Shown here piece after piece: positions 9,905 through 20,162 of a DNA stretch of 64,000 nucleotides. Position 1 is the stretch's first letter; each line of letters starts with the position of its first letter. Below the pieces are notes generated by a model. That model was not told the origin of the DNA, did not search any database, and worked only from the letters and a program-made list of their open reading frames with translations. A program made the translations under genes and the position numbers. The DNA is from Peronospora farinosa (lineage: Eukaryota > Oomycota > Peronosporomycetes > Peronosporales > Peronosporaceae), in NCBI GenBank assembly GCA_947646735.1, contig CANTFK010000054.1, positions 434,001-498,000 of the forward strand, read 5' to 3'.

Positions 9905-10868
9905 CGTCTATTTGGAACGGATCCCGATAAGGTTTTAGCATGGCGACATAGAACACAGGATGTGTACGCAATTTGCGCGGAAGGTTAAGCGTATACGCTG
10001 TGCCTTTCTTGGCAATGACCGTAAAGGGTCCGATAAAGCGCGGACGCAACTTCGTCTTAAAGACAGCAGATACTACATTGGTAGGTAGATTTTTAGCATT
10101 TAATAATACTTGGTCTCCGACCTCATAATCATTAATACAGCTTCTGCCTTTAGCATCTGCATATTCTTCTTGTTTATCTTGACTATCAGCCATTGCATCT
10201 TGCACATGTCGTAAGACATTTAGTCGCGTTGCGAGAAACGCATTCACCTGTATCTTAACAGTATCAGGGCTGACATCAGCAAGCCAATCGACAACCTCTC
10301 CCCCACCAAGCCCTGAACCACTCGGTGGTAGCGTTAACGGAACGCGTGGGTGTGTAAGACCATTCACATAGAACGGAGTGTAGCCGGTAGAGGCGTGCAC
10401 GGAGTTATTGAGAGCAAACTCAACTACAGGGAGCATAGCTCTCCAACGCTTAGGCGTTTCAGCACAAACGCTGCGTAGGATATCTTCAACAAGGCGATTT
10501 ACGCGTTCAGTTTGACCATCGGTCTGCGGATGATCCGCTGTGGACATGTCCAAACGGGTGCCCAGCACCTGGAAGACGGACTTCCAAAATTTACTCGTAA
10601 AACGCGGATCACGATCAGAAACAATTGCCACTGGCAAGCCATGTTGGCGAAACACCCGATCGATAAACAGCTCCGCTGTACCCATACCATCAATCGAATC
10701 TTGCACAGCCGCTAAGTGAGCCATCTTGCTCAAACGGTCAACAAAGATCACAATACCTGTATTGCCCTGCGAATCTTTCGGTAGGCCAAATACAAAGTCC
10801 ATACTAATGGACTCCCAGCACCCAGTGGGAATAGGCAAGCTAGCCAGCGGCGCTACCGAATGGGGCGA

Positions 10869-10872
10869 GGGG
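10869..10872 (-). other. One-base insertion breaking integrase frame
   Basis: Upstream of this G run (C run in sense) the RNase H/integrase-finger frame runs to a stop at 10840. Downstream integrase continues in the next phase from about 10870. Removing one base from the run would join the zinc-finger end TCQRV to the conserved stretch before the first catalytic aspartate. Confidence 0.75.
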
Positions 10873-12120
10873 TATCACCCGTTGACACGTTTCACACGTG
10901 CGCACATATGTGCTCACCCATTTGTATAATTTGGGCCACCAATAACTTTGGCATACTGCCCCATAGGTCTTTTCACGACCCAAATGACCACCGATGGCGG
11001 TGTCATGTACCTCATAGAGGATACGATACTTCAGGTCCTCGTCATGAGGAACTACAATACGCGGAGGATCCGCTACATATGTACGATAGTACAACAGCCC
11101 CTCATCGATAGAATATCGATGGAGGCTCGCACGTAATCGTGCCGACAATTTAATGTCCGAGTCTTTAAACTCCTCACTGCCAAGAGCATGTAACAACGCT
11201 ATACAGTGATCATCTTTAGCATACGCCGTACGAATGAGATCTGTGATAGAAGACGACAACGTCGTCACATGAGCAAGCTCATAATCAGGTCTGCGTGACA
11301 ACGCATCAGCCAAAGCATTTTGCTTGCCCGGCTTATATTTCACCTTGAAGTTGAATTCAGCAAAGAATGACAGCCATCTGGCCATTCTCTGCGAGAGATG
11401 CGGCGACTGAGTCGCAGTGCGCAACGAAGCATGATCGGTATAGATCACAAAAGGCTTTGAGCCCAGCAGATGAACTCTGAATTTGACCAGGGCATACTTC
11501 ATCGCAAGTAGCTCTTTGTCATGAACTGGATAGTTCTTTTCTGCAGCTTTCAGCTGGCGAGATTCAAAAGCGATTACACGCTCACGGCCTTTATCATCTG
11601 ATTGTAACAGAGCACTGCCAATGGCAAAGTCCGATGCGTCACAGACGACGCTAAACGGTCGGTCAGGGTCTGGCAAAGCCAAAATAGGAGCTTGTAGAAG
11701 GCTCGCCTTCACCGCTTGAAAAGCATCTTCGTGTTCGGCATGCCAACACCATTTCACATCCTTTTTAAGGAGATTGGATAACGGCCGAGCCATATCAGCG
11801 TAATTCTCGCTATACTTGTGTAAGTAATTGGCAAGGCCAAGCCATTTACGCAAGTCCTTTTGAGACTGTGGAACAGGCCAATCGACTATGGCTTTGACTT
11901 TGGCGGGATCCGCTCGTAGGCCCCGCTTCCCAATGAAGCACCCTAGAAAGGGAATCTCTTCGGCCCCGAAGATGCACTTAGATGCATTAGCATATAATTT
12001 ATTAGTGCGTATGCACTCGAGCACTGCTCGTAAATGAACAATATGGTTCTCAATATCTGACCGCCCATGTTCAGCTCGGCTATGGACAAAAATGTCATCA
12101 AAGTACGTCTGTGCATAACT

Positions 12121-12123
12121 TTA
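12121..12123 (-). other. In-frame TAA inside the reverse transcriptase
   Basis: The frame before (..TQLFRPH) and after (SYAQTYFDDIFVHS) is the same; only the TAA interrupts it, nine codons before the catalytic YFDD motif. It is a simple nonsense mutation. Confidence 0.9.
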
Positions 12124-13097
12124 ATGGGGTCGAAACAATTGCGTCACCAACCGGTTAAACGTAGCCGGAGCATTAGATAGCCCCTGGGGCATCACTAACC
12201 ACTCACAGAACATACCGCTCGGAGTACTAACAGCAGTAAGCGGAATATCGCTAGCTCGCATGAGCAATTGGTGATAACCATCGACTAAGTCGAGCGCACT
12301 GTACATGGTACAACCGACCATATTGTTCTGAAGAACATCCTTTCTAGGTATCGATGTCTGTGCAGGTATAGTGGCCGCATTGAGCTTATTATAAGCATGA
12401 ACGATACGCCATCTACCATTTGGTTTCTTAACACAGAAAGTGGGTGTCGAGTGCGGGAATTTACTCTCACGCACCATGCCCGCCGCGTGCTTTGCACGAA
12501 AGAACTCGTCAATGACGTCACACTGTTCTTTGGGTAAAGGCCACTGCCGTGTTACACAGTATTTGGTTCCGGGAACCAAGTCAATTTCATGACGTACGCC
12601 CCTATCAGGTGGTAGAACCGACGGTGGATCGTGACACACCACGTCCTGGAATTCCTTTACCATAGGATAGTAGGGATCTGAAGGGTTCTTCAGAATAGAT
12701 GCCCCACTACGTGCACTTAGTGCCGCTTTGGTATCTTCAAGGACTGTCTCATCGACAAGCGAGGATGAGTTCAACTCGAGGTTAGGTCGAATGACCACCA
12801 TATCGGATAGAGCACCTGCCTTCAAGGCCTGATGAAATTCATCCACAGACATTTCGTCTAGCTCTAAAAGAGCATTTAATGATGGGAGGGCCTCAAGGTC
12901 AACCTCACCATCTACATCACCTGTCACTCCGTTGACCAGGGTGTACAACTGGTCATTGACATTACTATGCGATAAAACAGACGCTTTGCGTCTCGCAGCC
13001 GCCATCTGGCGACGCTGCCGTCTCATTGACGAGACCGTACTCTTCAAAGTACTTGGGATATTATCATCCCCAAGGTCAACAGACCCCTTGTCGTTTA

Positions 13098-13409
13098 CTT
13101 GCCCTATGCGAGGGCCGATGTCATTACCGACACCCAGTGGGTCACTAGTACCAGTGACTTCACTAACAAGGTCATCGACCTTCACTTGCTCTATACGAGA
13201 GCCGATGTCATTATCGACATCCAGTGAATCGCATTTACAGCCAATATCACTAACAAGGTCATCGACCTTCACTTGCTCTATACGAGAGCGATGTCATTAC
13301 CGACATCCAGTAAATCGCATTTACAGCCAATATTACTAACAAGGTCATCGACCTTAACTTGCTCTATACGAGAGCCGATGTCATTACCGACATCCAGTGT
13401 CTCAATATT
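13098..13409 (-). repeat. 87-bp tandem repeats between protease and RT
   Basis: Copies start at 13162 (87 bp), 13249 (86 bp) and 13335 (75 bp, partial), with a diverged partial copy before 13162. In frame the unit is 29 codons and encodes an acidic repeat containing VKVDDLVS and a [14 protein letters not shown] segment. The 86-bp copy lacks one C at 13288/13289, which ends the protease frame at 13278 and moves the RT frame. The array is a flexible linker between protease and RT. Confidence 0.9.
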
Positions 13410-14098
13410 ACTTTGAGTATCACTCAACGGAGTACGTGCCGTTCCACTAAGTGTCATTGAGCTCTGCTCGACACTATTATTGTTGACATCGGAGTTTATC
13501 AACTCAGACACTCCAATGTCCAGCACACTAACTGAATCAGTTAATGGCTCGCGCCAATAGCACTTTTGTTTTCTAGCGAAGGTGGGTTCATGACTCTCCA
13601 AAGCTTCGCTAGGAACATTGCGCGTTGCGCCTAAAGTTTTGGATCTCCAATCGATCCACGGCTCATGGCGTTCCAGCCAGGCCATACCGAGAATGAGATC
13701 ATATCTCGAGTCCAAATCTAGGACAAGACAGCGTTCAACGCTATTGAAGTCTAAGAACTTCACACCTAAGTTCAACGGAACTTTAGGAACGGTGACACGT
13801 ACACCGGTCGCGAGACGTACGGTTATACTGTCACCCTCTTGCGCTTCTAGCGCCTCAGCATACAGCTGACTCCCCTCAAGGGAGCGACGTCGGACATAAT
13901 TCCCTGACGCCCCTGAGTCAATTAAAATTGACCATGGTTTCTCAAAACCCTTAACGGTTGCCGACACAACCAACAAGCCTGGCTTGTAATTTTGCTCTAT
14001 GGGAGCATCCACAGAACCACCTGGGGCTAAGCCCTGTTTACCTTTACCTCCTAAAGATTCAACAGAACTTAGTTCTTTCCCAGTAGGGCGCCCCGCGC

Positions 14099-15100
14099 CT
14101 ACTGGGAGTTGACGTTTTCCCCTGCGGTGCTCGCCTTTTGGCTAGGAGCAGGGTTTCGGCTTTGCCGATTTGAACGTTGCTTTCGCAACGGACAGCTAGG
14201 GCGGAGATGCCTAGTGCTTCCGCACATATAACATCTACGGATGTTACCTTGTTGCTCAGCAGCTTGAAGCTCAGCTTCTTCAGCATGGCTGAGATCCATG
14301 GGTTCCGCCCTATTAGGGGTATTTGATTGATACCAGGGCAGACCATATCGAGCAGATTTAAAATTAAATTCAGCGTTAAACGCTACGCTTACTGCCTCCT
14401 CAAAAGTTGAAGGCTGGACACGGAAAACTTCCGTCCTGGCGACCCCAGTGCGAAGTCCTTCCATAAAAATGGTTACTCGGACTTCCTCTGCCAGTGGGTC
14501 CTGCTGCATAGCAGCAATGAGAGTTCTCAACTCTTGGACATAGTCCGACAATTCTTTCTTACCCTGTCGGGTAGCTAGGAAGCGTGAGCGCACACGATAA
14601 GCCTGATTAGGCGGTGCAAACACACAAGTTAATTGCTTTTTAAGCATTTCCCATGTGGGAAATGCGGCATTTACAGAGGCACCGCTCGTTAGAGCCCACT
14701 CTCTAGCTCTTCCACCGAGCTTAGAAATGGCCAAGCCAACTCGTTGCTTATCGGATGCAAGCATGGCGGCATCCATTGCCATTTCAACTTCTCGGATCCA
14801 GAGGAGGAGGTTCTCTCCCTCCTTCCCCTCGAAGGTCTTTACATTTAAAACAAGTGGGCGAGCCTTTGGCTCTGCATCGGTCACAGGTACTGGAATGTAC
14901 TGTGTAGGCGCAGCTGACGCTGCCTGGTCATGGACCTGCCCGAGGAGCGTTGCCTCATAACGCATAAAGGCCTCAAGGCGAGCATTTAGAACCTCGGGTC
15001 CTTGGGCCAAAAGGGCCTCGATTTGATCAGGCCCGACGAACGCAGATAGTTTATCTAAGGCGAGTCGTTGTGCCTCAGAGAGGTGATTTTGATTTTCCAT
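14099..15100 (-). CDS. gag: Ty3 Gag polyprotein
   Basis: 333 residues from the ATG at 15100 to TAG at 14099-14101. The central part (about residues 130-240) is a retrotransposon-gag domain, with [12 protein letters not shown], a downstream [17 protein letters not shown] stretch and [11 protein letters not shown]. Near the C-terminus (about residues 289-302) is one CCHC knuckle, [14 protein letters not shown] (C-x2-C-x4-H-x4-C). It would form the virus-like particle and bind element RNA. Gag is intact, unlike pol. The pro-pol frame is open from 14141 in the -1 phase, a 43-base overlap with gag that includes GGGGAAAAC, suggesting Gag-Pol is made by -1 frameshifting. Confidence 0.92.
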   Translation of the reverse strand: MENQNHLSEAQRLALDKLSAFVGPDQIEALLAQGPEVLNARLEAFMRYEATLLGQVHDQAASAAPTQYIPVPVTDAEPKARPLVLNVKTFEGKEGENLLLWIREVEMAMDAAMLASDKQRVGLAISKLGGRAREWALTSGASVNAAFPTWEMLKKQLTCVFAPPNQAYRVRSRFLATRQGKKELSDYVQELRTLIAAMQQDPLAEEVRVTIFMEGLRTGVARTEVFRVQPSTFEEAVSVAFNAEFNFKSARYGLPWYQSNTPNRAEPMDLSHAEEAELQAAEQQGNIRRCYMCGSTRHLRPSCPLRKQRSNRQSRNPAPSQKASTAGENVNSQ

Positions 15101-15140
15101 TCTCACAGAGGGTCAGTCTTTAAGGACTCAGGTGTAGGAT

Positions 15141-15158
15141 TGACTACTAGTGCTACCA
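15141..15158 (-). other. Primer-binding site candidate
   Basis: Two bases inside the 5' LTR the minus strand reads TGGTAGCACTAGTAG. It begins TGG, the complement of the universal tRNA CCA end, as expected for a minus-strand primer site. I cannot assign the tRNA. Confidence 0.65.
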
Positions 15159-15160
15159 AG

Positions 15161-15801
15161 TGTAGCGGAGCTATACAGCTCTTTAGCCAGAGGAAGACTT
15201 TCGGCTGGAAGCCTCTTAGTTCTAGAGAACTAAATAGAGTGAAGGCTAAAAGCCACTTAGTTTTAAGGAACTAATTAAACGACTTAAAGTCACCCTGTTC
15301 TAAGGAACTAGGAAAGAGACTTTTAGTCAATCAAGCAATATGCTTAAGGTTCAGAGAACCAACGCACAGAGTGCAAGAACAAGCTAGAAGCTTAGGGGTT
15401 CAGAGAACCAACGCACGAAGTGCACAAGAGAACAAGTCAGAACGACTTGCGATCTTAAACTCAAAAGGAGAACTGATTTTATTTATGCTTTAAGATTTTA
15501 TGAATAGTCCTACTCTAAGTACACTACACTAGATTAATTACTATAATAGTAATTATTATATGCAGACTTTGCTATTGGACGACGTATCGTCTAAACATCT
15601 GTGTATGATGTACTTAATACAGCGTTAGTGATTTATCGAATCCCAATCGATAAGATACGGTATTACCGAATACCGTATTATAACGCTTATACTTAATACC
15701 TCTCTAAAGAGAAGTATAATAATGCATTATATGCAATAGAAAGGAGAGTTTAAGCGTAAACTCTCGGAAAGACGCTACAACCGTCGTGTAACCCCGTTAC
15801 A
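15161..15801 (-). repeat. 5' LTR of the Ty3 element
   Basis: 641 bp; in transcription sense TGTAACGGGG...GCTCCGCTACA, with TG...CA ends. It matches 7871-8511 except for about ten positions. Confidence 0.95.
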
Positions 15802-17839
15802 TGCTGCATATGTCAAAAATGTGTGCACAACAAGGGCACACTGAGGCATGGCGTATGAGACGATGTTTGACGTTACGACGTTACGACGTATGCCATATCC
15901 AAGGTTTGGTCCTTTAGCTTACGTACATGGACCGATGTAAGCTTTGCGAAGGCCCCACGATCGGGTTTACATTTGCTTATGCGGAAGACGTAGTGGGGTG
16001 TGAAGTATATTTCCCCCGACAACATACTGCAAGGTTTGTGACCGATCTAAATGTGGCAGAAGATGCTGTCTATCGTAGCAGACATGACGTTGACTTGGAC
16101 GGCAAAAGCTATGAAGTCGGTATCACGCCATTTGCAAGAATGGTATCGCTGCTGCTTTATCCCACTTCTTCAACGAAGTGTGTTGTAAGGAAGGAAGATT
16201 CACCAGACCGGCAGCATATCTCAAAATCGCGATTTAGCGTCAAAAGACGAAGCTTCTGGCCACGGCTTATTCGTAGATAGCCTGGTTATCGTAAATTATC
16301 CCCAGTGATGTACATCTTGGTCGCTGTGGAACGGTTGTGCAGCTTCAATAAATGTACATTGACTGCTGTCTTCTTGCATCCAACGTTGATGAAACAATAT
16401 GGGCCCTCCCTTTTTGATGACATTGAAGCCTAATCGGCATCAGTGGCTGAGCTAGAAAAAAATGTGACTTCGGAAACGGTTTTCTCATGGATCGAAGCAG
16501 CAGTGAATATCTTTAGACAGCAGTGAATATCTTTAGACAGCATGTACCTGACCAAATGGACGAACAGCATCTTTTCAGCAGTAGCCGAAGACGGCTTTTT
16601 TAATGCGTCGATGAAATCTAACAGTTCAATAACAAGAAGTCTTTGAGATGAATCGCAATGGCAAAATTTTATCAGTTTGTGCAGCTTCGATCCTGGAAGG
16701 AGAATGGATCGATTGACTTGCCATTATCTCGAATACGCTCACAAAATTGATGGATCCATTACTGCTGTACACCTCGATTGACTTACGTCGTTTCGATTGC
16801 GGACCCGTATGTACTGCTGTCGAAGCTACAGACAAAGTAGCTTGACGATAAGCAAGTAGCTTGCTAACTTGTGATGAAGAAATAGATAGATCTATTGTTG
16901 CAGTAGCTTGTAGCAGTCTGTCCGAGAAGACCATTTGCTAAAGACGCAAGAAATTTTTCTTAGACACCATTGTTGCGGCTTCGATCCTGGAAGGAAAAAT
17001 GGATCAATGAGACATTTGGTCTTCGGAGAGTTCTTTGAAACATTACACAAAGGCTAGCTGAACGGATAAAAAGAAGCAGGTACTAACAAACAAGAGCATG
17101 TATGTTGCTTGAAATGTCTTTAGATCACGAAACCTTCGGAGATTCTGCATCTCCCCCGCTCAGCCAGATCATACAACATATATTGCGCCTATTTGTTCTA
17201 GTCTGTCTCCACGTGTGCTGGCTGAGATTTTAACCGTTGTGGTCATAGTGGCCGTTTACGACAGAGTACACGGTTGTCCACATCCAGTGCTACCAGTATA
17301 TCGGGGCAACCGCTACTTGAAATTGCATTTGTTCGTGTAATGCACCTATGGCGAAGGTGATTTAAGTACCCAAAGACAAGTCGTCTGCTTCATCAACGTG
17401 CTACATGGTAGCACCTGGCCCGGTATGCAACATCCTCTGGCTCATGTACGAGATCTTAACCACGAAAGGGTTGATCACATCACTATTCACCTTCGACTAC
17501 TATTGGATTGACGATCCAGCTGTTAAAATAGTTGTCAGGACGACGCTGACTTCAACAAAAAGGGTACTGCATCAAGACTGTATCATACTCAGCATCAATG
17601 ATGTCCTTCACACGCCCTGTATACATCCAGACAAGAGATGCAAGCTACAATTGTCAGAGCTCCTTCGTTCTTGTTTCGCACCAAGCTAAGAGCGAGTATA
17701 AAATGGAACCTTAGCTTCAAACTCATGTAAGATACAAAGTTCTTTGTTAATCAAAACACGAATGACCACCGCGATAAGCAATATACCCACCACCACCACC
17801 AAGTCAATTGCAACACAGGATCGGCAAGTCTCGCCGAAG
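15802..17839. other. Degenerate intergenic region
   Basis: No gene was recognised. A 117-codon ATG frame at 15927-16280 (+) has no known domain and is probably a relic. A perfect 20-bp tandem duplication lies at 16501-16540. A phrase of about 35 bp containing CTTCGATCCTGGAAGGA recurs at about 16680 and 16973, so part of the stretch is an old internal duplication. It looks like decayed mobile DNA. Confidence 0.5.
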
Positions 17840-18772
17840 TCATCCCGAACGAAAGCCCAGTATGAAGCCCGCAGCAAAGCCGCTACCAGCAGGGAGACTG
17901 AACTCCAATACCTCCATAACCAATTTGTACATAGAGTCCAAGTCTTTGGTATCCAGTACGCCGTCCTGCAAAAAAACACTAATTAGACCTCCATTTTCGT
18001 CAAACACTTTCAACCCCATTTAGTACCTGATCAATGTCAAGATAACCCTTCACGTCCCGCTTCAATTTCTTATAGTTCACGTTCACATATCCCGAGAAGC
18101 TCGCACATTGCAATATAATGAAAAAAGTACCGACAGTCACCGCCCCCAATTTCGACACTTTTTTTAGTGCAAACCCTGCACACGTGCCCATGCAGAAACC
18201 CCATGAAATTTGACCTGCTTTACCCGAGGCTAAAAACTCGTCCACTTTCTTATGCAAATAGCAATCATTCTCCGGTAATAGTGACGTGAATTGTGCCGTT
18301 GCAATGGTAGACAGCTCTTGAACCATCTTTTTGGCTTGTTCTAATGGATCCTCGTCACCTTCTTTCTTGCTAGCACAAGCCACTGGTTTTGGTTCATCCA
18401 GCAGCCCAAGAGCTCCACAAATTCCAGTCGCTAGAGCTACTGACTTCCAATAAATCAGTACATTGTTATTTGCTGCTTGGTGCCATGTTGAGGTTTGATG
18501 TGTCAATGATATTTCGAACGGTCTTGAACGTCCGTTCGTCACGTGTGACATTTCACAATAGAATATGTTACGAAAATGGAGTTTAGGGTTTCAAAAATAG
18601 CTGATATGTTAGAGTTTTAATACCTGGGTCGGGAAATAAAGGCCTTTGCAACGCTGGACTTTACCGTATGGGTATACGCTTGAAATTTCGAGATGTAAGA
18701 CTTCTGGCTAAAGTGGATGATCGGCTGCCACTTCACAAGCACCCGTTGGTGTCTCGAAGCGAGTCGTAGCAT
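17840..18772 (-). CDS. FUN14-domain mitochondrial protein
   Basis: The well-supported exons are 18522-18027 and 17965-17840, joined across a 61-bp GT-AG intron (donor CAG|GTACTA, acceptor TTTGCAG). The FUN14 domain shows GFCMGTCAGFALKKVSKLG, ILQCASFSGYVNVNYKKL, then after splicing YLDIDQ|DGVLDTKDLD and GSGFAAGFILGFRSG at the C-terminus. FUN14/FUNDC proteins sit in the outer mitochondrial membrane and in animals act in mitophagy. A first exon 18772-18624 encoding a basic, mitochondrial-signal-like N-terminus (MLRLASRHQRVLVKW) can be spliced in phase over 101 bp (donor CAG|GTATTA, acceptor TTCAAG, an unusual AAG end). Alternatively translation starts at the ATG at 18551. The spliced aspartates form an EF-hand-like DxDxDG loop. 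Confidence 0.85.
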
Positions 18773-18854
18773 CGTGGCGGGTCCTTTACGAAATGTTAAT
18801 TTAAAAAACAATTGTAGAAATATTTGAATTATTGTCAAAATAATTATTGATTGG

Positions 18855-18873
18855 CTCATGATTATTATTGAAG
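18855..18873 (+). repeat. Probable target duplication, LINE copy 2 (3' side)
   Basis: CTCATGATTATTATTGAAG here resembles CTCATGATTATTGAAG at 20147-20162, differing by one extra ATT. Confidence 0.6.
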
Positions 18874-20146
18874 AGAGAGAACAGATTGTCTATATATTGC
18901 TTAGTGCAACATCTCTGGTAGGTAATTAACCTTACTAGCAACACTGGATGGTCCAGGCATTGCCTATGGCTGGTAGCTCGTCTTTAAAGCCGATCTGCCC
19001 ACTCGATTCTGATATAAATATGTTGTAACATGCAGATAGGTGGGCGCCACGTACGGGTGTATCCGCCGTGCAATGGACGTTTGAGAAGCGCCTCAGCTGG
19101 AGCTGAATCCTTCCCCAGAATAAAGCTTTACTGGCTTGCATCGGGATGTTCGCATTGTGAAAAACACTGTCCACGCGGTGTTGCCAGTGCATTGTGATGA
19201 TGACGGTCACGGTGATCTCCCATATTGTCCTTCAGGCTGTGACGAAGTGTTCTATGTCTTCTGGGTCGGGGCTAACAACTTGCGGCGAGATGCGTGGTAC
19301 GCTGCAGTTTGCGCAGTGGCTCGAGCTAATCCAGTAGGTAAGTAGGCTGTTGAGGTGTGCTCTCCCAATAACTGCTTAGTCGGGTCCAGATTGTCTGTGC
19401 ACGGGGACATCCCCCAAAAAGATGCTCCTGGGTCTTCTCATGACCTACACTTTCCAGATACGTGCAAGCTCCGTCCGTGGGCCGGTTTGGTACAAAATTT
19501 TAGCTGCCCGGTAGCGCGGCGATATCGTGTTTATAGCTGATAGTCCGTCACCGCGTGGCCGTGATTCCATATCTGAGCCGGCGTGACATCCAGAGCTGTG
19601 CGTTGCCACCGCGTGTTCTGGCTTTTGGTGGCTAGCGGATCGATGACCTGCTTCAGCGGTGCTGGCGAGACAGCGCTTTGTCGCCTGAAAAACTTGCTGT
19701 TTCAGGAAAGCGAATAGTCGATGATTGGGAACCGAAGGCGGTGCGGACCACGGATAGTGGTGGATCTGTGGTTGAAAACGACAACCCCATGTCGAATGAG
19801 CTTGCACTCCGCAAGTTTGGTGAGTTCCTGCAATTTCCCCTTGACCAGCGGCGGAACGTCGTCGAAAACCAAAGTTATGCCATTGAGTGAGCTCCCAACT
19901 CTTAGGGTGATCAAATTCAACAGGAACTCAACCCCCTGAGGCCGACAGGGAAGGGCACGGAGAGGTGCAGTATCCAGTCGTGTTCTTCCCACCAAGTGGT
20001 CGACGATGACCGAAGGTTCGGAAGTTGGTCCCGTACTCGTGCGAGGATTTCCTCCGTTTGCGCGATATCTGGCTATACTGTGCAGTCGAGTTCATGAATT
20101 AGATCCGAATACCGCTCGGAAGACGGCGATACGATGTGTTTCACAA
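18874..20146 (-). mobile_element. LINE copy 2, internally deleted and decayed
   Basis: It shares its 3' part with the insertion at 2495-3772, from a GATCACCCTAAGAGTTGGGAG-like junction (near 19910) to a (TC)n tail at 18874-18885. The zinc-binding region of ORF2 is recognisable but split over several frames (18935-19210 and 19445-19807). The 5' 230 bp differ from copy 1 and encode WWEEHDW-type sequence that resembles the middle of a LINE ORF2. Near-identical 16-19-bp flanks suggest a genuine insertion endpoint. Confidence 0.75.
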
Positions 20147-20162
20147 CTCATGATTATTGAAG
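20147..20162 (+). repeat. Probable target duplication, LINE copy 2 (5' side)
   Basis: Partner of 18855-18873. Confidence 0.6.

Larger units (their letters stand above)
9477..14141 (-). pseudogene. Ty3 pol: protease-RT-RNase H-integrase-chromodomain, broken
   Basis: Pol starts in the frame open from 14141, which overlaps the end of gag in the -1 phase. The protease has DSGAS (about 13910). The RT domain includes [11 protein letters not shown], the YHQLLM block and [12 protein letters not shown], with YFDDIFVHS just beyond a stop. RNase H starts at FSVVCDASDFAIG and ends with ADALSRR. Integrase has the H-x3-H...C-x2-C finger and a DDE core (SMDF, SDRDPRF, DGQTERVNR). A chromodomain (QYLVKWRGYPESWNSWE) lies near 9500-9600. 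Three lesions break it: a missing C at 13288/13289, an in-frame TAA at 12121-12123, and an extra base in the G run 10869-10872. The deletion and insertion compensate in phase, so one original frame is certain. Confidence 0.93.
7871..15801 (-). mobile_element. Ty3/gypsy chromovirus, full-length but inactivated
   Basis: A 7931-bp LTR retrotransposon transcribed on the minus strand. Two 641-bp LTRs (15161-15801 as 5' LTR, 7871-8511 as 3' LTR) align without gaps and differ at about ten positions by eye. In transcription order it has a primer-binding site, gag, protease, reverse transcriptase, RNase H, integrase and chromodomain, then a polypurine tract. That domain order and the C-terminal chromodomain place it in the chromovirus branch of Ty3/gypsy (Metaviridae-like). 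Pol carries one deletion, one nonsense codon and one insertion. A reading frame on the opposite strand occupies the 3' part. The 5 bases outside each LTR (GGGAA and TGCTG) do not match, so there is no target duplication. Confidence 0.95.

Noticed and set aside
15927..16280. 117-codon ATG frame as a gene
   Set aside because: No domain, no signal peptide and degenerate, repeat-bearing surroundings; kept only as a note.
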